A DNA stretch of 15,422 nt, taken from assembly GCA_959604475.1 (NCBI GenBank), contig CAUHBX010000003.1, positions 1-15,422 on the forward strand, written 5' to 3'. The position numbers and the translations under genes are program-made. This DNA is from an uncultured Eubacteriales bacterium (GTDB lineage: Bacteria > Bacillota > Clostridia > Lachnospirales > Anaerotignaceae). The notes below the pieces were generated by a model. The model saw only the letters and a list, made by a program, of their open reading frames with translations, was not told the DNA's origin and did no database searches. The number at the start of each line of letters is the position of its first letter. Positions within the stretch are counted from its first letter, which is position 1. Positions 1 through 5,400 of the stretch are shown in pieces.

Positions 1-5
1 TTTTG

Positions 6-34
6 TTGACATATAAGATTTGTAATGATAAGAT
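6..34 (+). promoter_or_regulatory. Possible promoter of the XRE gene
   Basis: TTGACA at 6-11 is followed after 17 bases by TAAGAT at 29-34 (4 of 6 match to the -10 consensus). The predicted transcript would start near 41, immediately before the ribosome binding site, leaving a very short leader. It may be one of several promoters, because the window begins here. Confidence 0.4.
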
Positions 35-53
35 AATTAAAGAGGTGATTGAA

Positions 54-422
54 ATGTCAATAGCGGAAAAATTTAAAGCCGTAAGACTGGCAAATGATAT
101 GACACAGGAGGAATTTGCTAAGACACTAGGAATTTCAAGAGGAAACCTTGCTAACATAGAAATCGGGAAGGTTGAACCTACATCTGTTTTGATTAATTGC
201 GTTTCTATGATGTATCAAGTTGATAAGGATTGGATTTTAAATGATAACCATACCGATATGGAGATTAAAAAAGCAACTGATATTGTATCTTTAATAATGA
301 CTGGTTATGAAAAACTGGATGACAATTATAAATTATTTGTTCAAAACCAAATAGAAGAACTGCTTGAGCTTCAAGAAAAGGAAAAACAAAAATATATTAA
401 CGGCCTTGACAATGGGGATTAA
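54..422 (+). CDS. XRE-family helix-turn-helix transcriptional regulator
   Basis: This 122-residue DNA-binding protein has an N-terminal Cro/CI-type helix-turn-helix at about residues 5-60. It contains the typical blocks MTQEEFAKTLGISRGNLANI and, further on, the DWIL segment seen in phage and conjugative-element repressors. The C-terminal half (about 70-115) is charged and probably helical, suited to dimerisation. I chose ATG 54 because AGAGGTGATT at 41-50 lies just upstream. A TTG reading back to position 3 would run through that binding site. The gene is much richer in A+T than the genes from 859 onward, which suggests horizontal transfer. It is followed at once by a toxin-antitoxin-like locus, and the antitoxin promoter begins inside its last codons. 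It may be the repressor of a mobile element whose body lies left of the window (inference). Confidence 0.85.
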   Translation: MSIAEKFKAVRLANDMTQEEFAKTLGISRGNLANIEIGKVEPTSVLINCVSMMYQVDKDWILNDNHTDMEIKKATDIVSLIMTGYEKLDDNYKLFVQNQIEELLELQEKEKQKYINGLDNGD

Positions 423-434
423 ATGGTTTATCAT
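406..434 (+). promoter_or_regulatory. Promoter of the par-like antitoxin RNA
   Basis: A perfect -35 TTGACA at 406-411 is separated by 17 bases from TATCAT at 429-434 (5 of 6). The -35 lies within the last codons of the XRE gene. The predicted start is near 441. The only thing downstream before the terminator at 481-510 is a short non-coding stretch, so the promoter should drive a small RNA. Confidence 0.7.
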
Positions 435-445
435 AATCATATAAA

Positions 446-470
446 GAATATATGTATGTATTGCATAGAC
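446..470 (+). repeat. Direct repeat copy A of the toxin-antitoxin locus
   Basis: This 25-base copy shares GAATATATGTA and TGTATTGCATAG with copy B at 598-620, from which it differs by a four-base duplication (TGTA) and a two-base gap. It lies in the antitoxin RNA. Read on the minus strand it starts with the same ATG CAA TAC as the toxin, but it has no ribosome binding site and stops after nine codons. Confidence 0.75.
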
Positions 471-480
471 CACTAAGCGA

Positions 481-515
481 AACCCCACGGAACGGCCATT
501 CCGTGGGGTTTCTTT
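481..515. terminator. Bidirectional terminator shared by toxin and antitoxin RNAs
   Basis: AACCCCACGGAA (481-492) pairs perfectly with TTCCGTGGGGTT (499-510) around a six-base loop, CGGCCA. On the plus strand TTTCTTT follows; on the minus strand TTTCG follows. The toxin stop codon is only nine bases from the hairpin, so the hairpin ends both convergent transcripts. Confidence 0.85.
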
Positions 516-518
516 AGG

Positions 519-614
519 CTAGCTGTCTTTAGAGTTTCGGTCTAGCCATTTGCGAAATAATTGACCAATTATATTCGCCGTAACCGAAACAATTAAGGAA
601 TATATGTATTGCAT
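519..614 (-). CDS. Fst-like type I toxin membrane peptide (31 aa)
   Basis: The 31-residue peptide begins MQYIYSLIVSV, continues with a hydrophobic helix to about residue 20, and ends LFRKWLDRNSKDS. That layout, a short hydrophobic helix, then WLD and a charged, polar tail, is that of the Fst/Ldr class of type I toxins, which insert into the cytoplasmic membrane and kill or arrest the cell. The ATG (614-612) sits seven bases after a strong GGGAGG. An AT-rich imperfect hairpin lies inside the coding region (552-578). The gene is missed by size filters. Its assignment rests on the peptide together with the surrounding promoter, repeat and terminator layout. Clostridia carry other 30-residue peptides of similar form that are often labelled hypothetical, so membership of the Fst family proper needs a profile search. 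Confidence 0.7.
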   Translation of the reverse strand: MQYIYSLIVSVTANIIGQLFRKWLDRNSKDS

Positions 615-620
615 AGAGAC
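598..620 (+). repeat. Direct repeat copy B, over the toxin start codon
   Basis: This 23-base copy is in the same orientation as copy A (446-470) and spans the toxin start codon at 614-612. The two copies lie in converging transcripts. A copy transcribed rightward and a copy transcribed leftward are therefore complementary, which gives the antisense RNA access to the translation start. Confidence 0.75.
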
Positions 621-654
621 ACCTCCCTTCTCGCTGAAAACTCGAGACTGGTGT
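619..654 (-). promoter_or_regulatory. Leader helix predicted to hide the toxin ribosome binding site
   Basis: In the toxin messenger ACACC (654-650) can pair with GGTGT (623-619), the last bases of the Shine-Dalgarno region. Nested inside, TCTCG (647-643) pairs with CGAGA (633-629). The binding site GGGAGG is thus partly inside a stem. The enterococcal fst messenger has a comparable upstream helix that limits translation. Confidence 0.55.
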
Positions 655-668
655 TCGACAGCAATTTA

Positions 669-697
669 ATTATACCGCATAAATTCGACATAGTCTA
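669..697 (-). promoter_or_regulatory. Promoter of the toxin gene
   Basis: Read on the minus strand, a perfect -10 TATAAT (674-669) is preceded at 17 bases by TAGACT (697-692), a 4-of-6 match to the -35 consensus. The transcript would start near 662 and run to the terminator at 510-481, about 180 nt, with a leader of nearly 50 nt. Confidence 0.6.
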
Positions 698-751
698 CAA
701 AATTGGAAAATTTTGCAGTATAACGGGAGTGTCATGTGAATACGGAAAAAG

Positions 752-776
752 CTCCGCATAATCGCGGAGTTTTTTT
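752..776. terminator. Bidirectional hairpin terminator
   Basis: CTCCGC (752-757) pairs with GCGGAG (764-769) across a six-base loop, followed by seven T on the plus strand. On the minus strand the run is the A tract at 746-750. No gene ends just upstream on the plus strand, so it may insulate the MerR-RDD gene from the toxin locus or be the leftover end of a lost gene. Apart from the toxin promoter, the stretch between 698 and 750 shows nothing I can name. Confidence 0.7.
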
Positions 777-807
777 ATTGCGAATTTCTTAAATCAGTGT
801 ATTTTAC

Positions 808-838
808 TTGACTGTAAAGCCGCTTTATAGTGTACTTT
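808..838 (+). promoter_or_regulatory. MerR-type promoter with long spacer and dyad operator
   Basis: TTGACT at 808-813 is a near-consensus -35. A 19-bp dyad at 812-830 (CTGTAAAGC, C, GCTTTATAG, one mismatch) fills the spacer. A weak -10 (TACTTT, 833-838) sits 19 bases after the -35, the stretched spacing MerR proteins use to switch promoters on by twisting the DNA. A 17-base alternative (TGTACT, 831-836) also exists. The gene downstream encodes a MerR domain, so autoregulation is the natural reading. Confidence 0.6.
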
Positions 839-858
839 TAAGTAAAGGGGGCGAGGGA

Positions 859-2250
859 ATGAATATAACCGAGATTGAAGTAATGACCGGGCTTACAAGG
901 GGCAATATACGTTATTATGAAAAAGAGGGGCTGATTGAGGTTGACCGCCTGGAAAACGGTTACAGAGACTACAGCCTTGAAAACGTGGATGAGCTGAGGC
1001 GCATTATTCTGCTTAGGCGGCTTCAGTTTACAATAGATGAAATAAGGAGCCTGAAAAGCGGCGAAAGCGAGCTGGGCGACGCGCTGATGGCCAAGGCAGA
1101 GAGCATAGGCGGCCAGATTAAGGAGCTGGAGAAGGCAAGGGCGGTATGCTCCGAAATTCTGGCCGACAGGGTATCCTACAGCCAGATAGACGCGAAAAAA
1201 TACCTGGGGTATATGAACCAAAGCGCTATTGAAAGCGACACGGTAAAGGGAAGCGGACACCCGTGGAAAAGGTTTTTGGCGTTCTGTCTGGACGATTTTT
1301 TTTATGGGCTTCTCCTTAATATCCTTATAGTACTGCCATTGGGATATATACCTAACGGCAACGGGCTTGCGTTTCGGATTATCAGTTTGATTTTAGGCAT
1401 AGCGCTTATGCTGTTCATTGAGCCGCTTCTCCTTTCCAGGTTCGGCACTACATTGGGAAAGAAGATATTTGGGCTTTGCGTATACCATGAATCCGGACGC
1501 AGGCTGACCTATCGGGAGGGAATTGAAAGGACATTTTACAAGCTGAAGGACGGCGCAGGGTTTAATATACCGATATATTCCCTTTACAGGAATTATGTCA
1601 GCTACAGGGAATGTTCAAATGAACAGGTTTTGGACTGGGACGAGGAAGCTAAGTACGTAGTTAAAGATACATCATGGAAAAACGCCGTAGGTGGCATTAT
1701 CACTGTTTCGGCAGTGTTTGCGCTGTCCTTGGCGGCAATGGTGGCAGGGACGCTGCCGAGGAATAAGGGAGAGCTGACGGTTGCGGAGTTTGCCGAAAAC
1801 TTCAACCAGACAAGCAAATCAAAGGAATTTTATGCCAGGATGGACAGCGAGGGCAAAGTAACTTTCATAGACGACGGCAATACGTTTTACATAGGCGGAG
1901 AGGACAACGCGCCTGAAATTCAGTTTGAAACTGTTGACGGGAACGTTAGGGCAGTAAGCTTTGAGACTGTGGAGACTGACGGTGTTATAGCTGACAAGGG
2001 AATTTATGAATATTTGATTTTATGGTCGCTGCTGGAGGCCAGGGAAAATATTTTTACCTACGCCGATACAGAGGATTTTATATTTGATGTTATTGACAAA
2101 ACAAATGAAAGCGCTACCTATGCCTTTGAGGACATCAACGTTGAAAGGACAGTTGAGAATAACGGCTATGACATTTCCGGCAATTATTTTTTCAAGGCTG
2201 TAGAAGATGAGGGCAGTCTGAGCATTGAATGGAAAGTGGAAATAAAATAA
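859..2250 (+). CDS. MerR helix-turn-helix fused to an RDD membrane protein
   Basis: A 463-residue fusion. Residues 1-70 are a MerR DNA-binding domain (MTGLTRGNIRYYEKEGLI, then LENGYRDY and FTIDEI), followed by a short helix (about 75-105) in the place of the dimerisation coiled coil. Residues 130-250 form an RDD domain with hydrophobic segments at about 138-163 and 170-193. A third membrane helix lies at about 274-297. The last 165 residues form a soluble domain beginning LPRNKGELTVAEFAEN. With the N-terminus in the cytosol, three membrane passes would put this tail outside, so the protein may be a membrane-tethered one-step sensor and regulator (inference; the RDD core often has a further helix). 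ATG 859 is chosen because it follows AAAGGGGGCGAGGG. The upstream in-frame TTG at 808 is part of the promoter. It is paralogous to the gene at 4344, which lacks the MerR part. Confidence 0.85.
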   Translation: MNITEIEVMTGLTRGNIRYYEKEGLIEVDRLENGYRDYSLENVDELRRIILLRRLQFTIDEIRSLKSGESELGDALMAKAESIGGQIKELEKARAVCSEILADRVSYSQIDAKKYLGYMNQSAIESDTVKGSGHPWKRFLAFCLDDFFYGLLLNILIVLPLGYIPNGNGLAFRIISLILGIALMLFIEPLLLSRFGTTLGKKIFGLCVYHESGRRLTYREGIERTFYKLKDGAGFNIPIYSLYRNYVSYRECSNEQVLDWDEEAKYVVKDTSWKNAVGGIITVSAVFALSLAAMVAGTLPRNKGELTVAEFAENFNQTSKSKEFYARMDSEGKVTFIDDGNTFYIGGEDNAPEIQFETVDGNVRAVSFETVETDGVIADKGIYEYLILWSLLEARENIFTYADTEDFIFDVIDKTNESATYAFEDINVERTVENNGYDISGNYFFKAVEDEGSLSIEWKVEIK

Positions 2251-2259
2251 AATTGGGTA

Positions 2260-2288
2260 TTGCAAATAATTTTTAATCATTATATGCT
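2260..2288 (+). promoter_or_regulatory. Possible promoter of the hydrolase-DUF1989 operon
   Basis: TTGCAA at 2260-2265 is followed after 17 bases by TATGCT at 2283-2288. A perfect 10-bp palindrome, ACACCGGTGT, lies just downstream at 2297-2306 and could be an operator. There is no clear terminator after the MerR-RDD gene, so read-through is also possible. Confidence 0.4.
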
Positions 2289-2331
2289 TCTTTCAGACAC
2301 CGGTGTACTTTGATAAAAGGAGCATATAATT

Positions 2332-3249
2332 ATGAAGAACATACATGGGCTTAGTGATATAATATCAGAAAAATATCCAAATACCGCAGGGATTGCCGTT
2401 ATTAAAAACGGCGGTATGGTATATGAGGAATATTTTAACGGGTTCCATAAAAGCTCGGCCTTACATGTGGCCTCGGCTGCTAAAAGCGTTGTTTCCGCCC
2501 TTGTGGGCATTGCCATAGACAGGGGGCTTATAAAATCCGAGGGGCAGGGGCTGACGGATTTTTTTGCCGGCGCGCCTGGATGGATAACAATCGGGGATTT
2601 GCTTAACATGAGGGTGCCGTACCGCTTTGAGGATTGGCAGGAGCCGCTGGACAGGCTGTCAATGTCGCCCGACTGGGTAAGGTTCGCCCTTGATATGATT
2701 GACGATAAGGGGCCTGTGCCGTTCAAATACTCTACGTGCGGAGCCCACATACTGTCCGCCGTAATCGGCATGGCAGCGGGTAAAAGCGCGAGGGAGTTCG
2801 CAAACGAGGCGCTCTTTGAACCCGCAGGAATGGCTGTTATTGAGGAAAACACCGAACAGGAATTCAGCTTTGACGGGCTGTTCGGCAGGAAAATAAAGGG
2901 CTGGATACATGACCCTCAGGGGGTGTCGGCAGGAGGCTGGGGCCTTTGCATGACGGCCGCGGACATGGCAAGGTTTGGAGAGCTTTATTTAAACGGCGGT
3001 ATGCTGGAGGGCAAAAGGATAATTTCAGAGGACTGGATACGAAAAACCTTTACGCCCAACGAGGCGCATTACGGATATTTATGGTGGCAGCTTGACAAGG
3101 GCGTATTTGCCGCCATGGGCGACGGAGGAAATATGATTTGCTGTATACCGGATATGGGCATTACGGCGGCGGTGCTGTCGTGTTTCACGCCGAAAGCCGC
3201 AGACAGGTGGGAGCTTGTGAGGGACTATATTATCCATGCAATTATATAA
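2332..3249 (+). CDS. Serine beta-lactamase-like hydrolase (PF00144 type)
   Basis: The 305-residue protein belongs to the class C beta-lactamase / penicillin-binding-protein fold. The catalytic S-x-x-K is Ser48-Ala-Ala-Lys51 (HVASAAKSVVSAL). The second motif is Tyr133-Ser-Thr (FKYSTCGAHIL), a common variant of Y-x-N. The third is probably GDGGN at 263-267, the place of the HxG/KTG motif. The segment at about 200-225 (GGWGLCMTAADMARFGELYL) is diagnostic of the family. There is no signal peptide, so it acts in the cytosol and is more likely an esterase, peptidase or amide hydrolase than an antibiotic-resistance enzyme. The start follows AAAAGGAGC at a normal distance. It is the first gene of an operon, with a DUF1989 gene 11 bases downstream. 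The substrate cannot be told from sequence. Confidence 0.85.
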   Translation: MKNIHGLSDIISEKYPNTAGIAVIKNGGMVYEEYFNGFHKSSALHVASAAKSVVSALVGIAIDRGLIKSEGQGLTDFFAGAPGWITIGDLLNMRVPYRFEDWQEPLDRLSMSPDWVRFALDMIDDKGPVPFKYSTCGAHILSAVIGMAAGKSAREFANEALFEPAGMAVIEENTEQEFSFDGLFGRKIKGWIHDPQGVSAGGWGLCMTAADMARFGELYLNGGMLEGKRIISEDWIRKTFTPNEAHYGYLWWQLDKGVFAAMGDGGNMICCIPDMGITAAVLSCFTPKAADRWELVRDYIIHAII

Positions 3250-3260
3250 GGAGGATGTAC

Positions 3261-3842
3261 ATGAAAAAGGAATACATTATCGGCGCGTGCAGCTCAATTG
3301 CTGTAGAGGCAAAGGAAAACCAAAAAATTACTGTGATTGACTTAGAGGGAAGCCAGGTGGTGGATTTTTTTGCGGAGGCTGAAGAGAATACGAATGAGTT
3401 TTTGTCGACGGGAGTGACTATCGACTGCAACGAATCGCTCAGGCTCAATATAGGGGACGTGATTTACACCAACCTTTACAGGCCGATGTTCAGCTTAGAG
3501 GCCGACGACGTGGGAGAGCACGACCTGCTCCATCCATGCTGCAGGCCGGAAATGTACAGCTTTTTCTACAATACGAAGGGGGAACATCCAAACTGCCTTG
3601 ATAACATAAATTCGGCGCTGAATGAGAAAAGGCCGATAATACACCCGTTAAACCTGTTTATGTACACAAAAATCAATGCGGACGGCAGTATATCTGTGGA
3701 AAGGCCGCTGTCAAAGCCCTTAAGCAGCGTTACGCTGAAAGCGCTTATGGACGTAAGGCTCGGCATTGCGGCCTGCAGCGTTTCCGAAAGCCAATGCAAC
3801 GGCGGCAGGTGCTCGCCCGTGAAAATAATCATAGAGGACTGA
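3261..3842 (+). CDS. DUF1989 (urea carboxylase-associated) family protein
   Basis: The 193-residue protein matches the DUF1989 family, whose members sit beside urea carboxylase and amino-acid genes and whose chemistry is unsettled. Visible family marks are GSQVVDF (30-36), EHDLLHPCC (86-94), GEHPNCLDN (107-115) and a C-terminal CNGGRCSPV (179-187). The histidines and cysteines at 87, 91, 93, 94, 109 and 112 suggest a metal site. ATG 3261 follows a perfect AAGGAGG. An upstream in-frame start at 3138 would lie inside the preceding gene and lacks a binding site. No urea carboxylase or allophanate hydrolase gene is nearby; the partner here is a serine hydrolase in the same operon. Whether the two act in sequence on one compound is a guess. 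Confidence 0.85.
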   Translation: MKKEYIIGACSSIAVEAKENQKITVIDLEGSQVVDFFAEAEENTNEFLSTGVTIDCNESLRLNIGDVIYTNLYRPMFSLEADDVGEHDLLHPCCRPEMYSFFYNTKGEHPNCLDNINSALNEKRPIIHPLNLFMYTKINADGSISVERPLSKPLSSVTLKALMDVRLGIAACSVSESQCNGGRCSPVKIIIED

Positions 3843-3846
3843 TTAA

Positions 3847-3875
3847 CCGCGGCTGTTTCCAGCCGCGGCTATTTT
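3847..3875. terminator. Bidirectional terminator between convergent genes
   Basis: CCGCGGCTG (3847-3855) pairs perfectly with CAGCCGCGG (3860-3868) around TTTC, followed by CTATTTTATTT. It lies between the DUF1989 gene (plus) and the small membrane protein gene (minus), whose stop codon is at 3876-3874. It can serve both. Confidence 0.85.
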
Positions 3876-4203
3876 ATTTAAAGAGGAACGGGACGCCGGT
3901 TTTAAAAAGTACCGACAGCGCCATAATAGAGGCGAAGAAAATATTGTCCTTTTTGGCGCCCCATGTGCCCTCGAGCTTTTTATAGGAGCTTTCAAGCCGT
4001 TTGGCCTCACGGTTCTGCCCGACCGCCAGCTCGGCTAAAACCTTTAAAAGGGCAAAGGACTGAAAAAACGTGAATATACCGAGCAGTATTTTTTTGAACG
4101 CGCCGCCGCTTCCGTTAAACAGAAATTTAATTCCCAAAAATACGCCGGCAAAGGTGGCGATATGGTGCGTCCATGCGAACAGTTTAAAATGCTTCTCTTT
4201 CAT
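3874..4203 (-). CDS. Small membrane protein, unknown function
   Basis: I do not recognise this 109-residue protein. It shows three likely membrane helices, at about 12-29 (HHIATFAGVFLGIKFLF), 38-58 (ILLGIFTFFQSFALLKVLAE) and 86-105 (IFFASIMALSVLFKTGV). A strongly charged loop lies between the second and third (REAKRLESSYKKLEGTWGAKK). The start codon follows GGAGAGGGG. It stands alone between a shared terminator on its 3' side and a divergent promoter region shared with the RDD gene at 4344. Real coding is supported by the binding site, the terminator fit and the helix pattern, but the role is unknown. Confidence 0.7.
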   Translation of the reverse strand: MKEKHFKLFAWTHHIATFAGVFLGIKFLFNGSGGAFKKILLGIFTFFQSFALLKVLAELAVGQNREAKRLESSYKKLEGTWGAKKDNIFFASIMALSVLFKTGVPFLFK

Positions 4204-4291
4204 AAAATCCCCTCTCCGTTTTTTTATTTCTAGTTTACACCATATATCTTAAAAATTTCTTTAGCAGGGTTTAAGATTAGCCTAATTCCTG

Positions 4292-4320
4292 TTGCTATTT
4301 TGTGTTTTTTTGTATATTAT
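4292..4320 (+). promoter_or_regulatory. Promoter of the RDD gene
   Basis: TTGCTA at 4292-4297 is separated by 17 bases from TATTAT at 4315-4320. The transcript would start near 4327, just ahead of the AAGGAGGGGG binding site, so the leader would be very short. Confidence 0.5.
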
Positions 4321-4343
4321 GGTACTAAAAAGGAGGGGGTACT

Positions 4344-5330
4344 TTGGAAGAAAATATACAGATAAGAGAAGCGCGCAGGCCCCATCCGTGGAGAAGATTT
4401 TTCGCGCGCTTCCTTGACAGGCTTTATTACTATATTGTTTTCTGCCTTATATGGTATTTTATGCTTAAGCAGTACCCGCTCAGGGAAATTGTCAGTATGG
4501 GGGCTGAAATAATTGTTGTAGAGGCTATGTTTATTTTTATAGAGCCCCTGTTTTTGATGTCCTGGGTTTCGACTCCGGGCAAGGCGCTGTTCGGCGTAAG
4601 GCTGTTCCACAAAAGCGGCAGGAAGCTTACCTACGGCGAGGGGCTGAGAAGGACGCTTCTGCGGCTGCGCTGGGGGCTGGGCTTTATGATACCTGTGTAC
4701 GGCCTTTACAGGCTTTACGTGTCCTACAGGACATGTAAGGAGGGTAAAACGCTTCCATGGGATGAGGACGTGCGCTTTGTAATTCCCGAGAAGGTGCATT
4801 ATGTCAAATATATCACGGTTACAGCCTGCCTGGCGGCGGCCAATGTACTGCTGTACTGCCAGGGGGAGCTCCCAAAAAACAGGGGAGACCTGACGGTTTC
4901 GGAATTTGTTGAAAATTACAACAGGGCCGCGGCTTACATGGGCGAGGATATTGTGCTTTATGAGGACGGTACGGCTGAGGGCGCCGAAAACGTGCCTGTA
5001 TTCGAGTTTGGGACGGATGAAAACGGAACACTGGACTCTGTAAGCTTTATATGGACGGCAAATGGGGATGTGATAGGGCCTGCAAGGTATGATTACCTCG
5101 TTATCCACTCAATGCTGGGCGCCGAGGTCAACTGCTTTGAGTACGGAGAATACATTAATTTCATTAAGAACGGGACAAAATACCCCTTTGGGGACTACAG
5201 GCTTACCTTTGACGGCTTCAGCATTAAAAGGGATGTGCATTACGACGGCTATCAGCTTAAGGACGGCAGGCTGTACATGAAAAACGAGGGTGCCTATGCC
5301 ACAGAAAAATTCATATGTCTTAAGAAATAA
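4344..5330 (+). CDS. RDD-family membrane protein, paralogue of the MerR-RDD fusion
   Basis: A 328-residue protein starting at TTG, nine bases after AAGGAGGGGG-type sequence at 4331-4340. After a charged N-terminus come the RDD arginine and aspartates (RRFFARFLDR), hydrophobic segments at about 28-45 and 50-74, then TPGKALFGVRLFHKSGRKLT. A further membrane helix lies at about 155-172. The C-terminal soluble domain starts LPKNRGDLTVSEFVENYN. It aligns along its whole length with residues 130-463 of the protein at 859, sharing for example H-x-SGR-x-LTY-x-EG, GFxIPxYxLYR and YVSYRxC. It has no DNA-binding domain. RDD proteins are a loose family of small membrane proteins, some linked to ion transport; the function here is unknown. 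A shared extracytoplasmic ligand for the two paralogues is a reasonable guess. Confidence 0.8.
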   Translation: MEENIQIREARRPHPWRRFFARFLDRLYYYIVFCLIWYFMLKQYPLREIVSMGAEIIVVEAMFIFIEPLFLMSWVSTPGKALFGVRLFHKSGRKLTYGEGLRRTLLRLRWGLGFMIPVYGLYRLYVSYRTCKEGKTLPWDEDVRFVIPEKVHYVKYITVTACLAAANVLLYCQGELPKNRGDLTVSEFVENYNRAAAYMGEDIVLYEDGTAEGAENVPVFEFGTDENGTLDSVSFIWTANGDVIGPARYDYLVIHSMLGAEVNCFEYGEYINFIKNGTKYPFGDYRLTFDGFSIKRDVHYDGYQLKDGRLYMKNEGAYATEKFICLKK

Positions 5331-5334
5331 TTAA

Positions 5335-5363
5335 TTGACATATAAATACAATATCTTTAGACT
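5335..5363 (+). promoter_or_regulatory. Promoter of the AIM24-family gene
   Basis: A perfect TTGACA (5335-5340) is followed after 17 bases by TAGACT (5358-5363). The same -35, spacing and -10, and the next four bases GAAA, recur in the blaI promoter at 9251-9279. The dyads that make the blaI operators are not present here. Confidence 0.55.
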
Positions 5364-5400
5364 GAAATTAAAAAACGATTAGAAATTGGAGGACGGGCAT

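Larger units (their letters stand above)
441..515 (+). ncRNA. Predicted antisense antitoxin RNA, RNA II-like
   Basis: The stretch between a strong promoter (406-434) and a strong terminator (481-515) has no ribosome binding site or reading frame, so it predicts an RNA of about 75 nt. Its 5' part carries the direct repeat at 446-470. A matching copy at 598-620 overlaps the toxin start codon and is transcribed from the other strand. The RNA can therefore pair with the toxin messenger over two blocks, 11 bases (GAATATATGTA) and 8 bases (TTGCATAG), with four bases bulged between them. Its 3' part is the shared terminator and is fully complementary to the toxin messenger's terminator. This matches RNA II of the enterococcal par locus in size and arrangement. 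Expression and function are inferred, not shown. Confidence 0.65.

Noticed and set aside
3..53. TTG-started N-terminal extension of the XRE gene
   Set aside because: It would read through the ribosome binding site AGAGGTG at 41-47 and has no binding site of its own. ATG 54 gives the normal family start.
442..470. Nine-codon frame beginning ATG CAA TAC on the minus strand in repeat copy A
   Set aside because: It lacks a binding site and stops at once. The similarity to the toxin start is explained by the repeat that serves antisense pairing.
808..858. TTG start 17 codons upstream of the MerR-RDD protein
   Set aside because: The TTG is the first part of the TTGACT -35 element and the stretch contains the promoter dyad. 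MerR proteins begin at the helix-turn-helix, as with ATG 859.
3138..3260. N-terminal extension of the DUF1989 protein
   Set aside because: It lies inside the hydrolase gene in another frame. The perfect AAGGAGG before ATG 3261 decides the start.
4317..5108. Long minus-strand open frame opposite the RDD gene
   Set aside because: Composition is that of an antisense shadow (rich in R, P, H, no domain), with no binding site or promoter.
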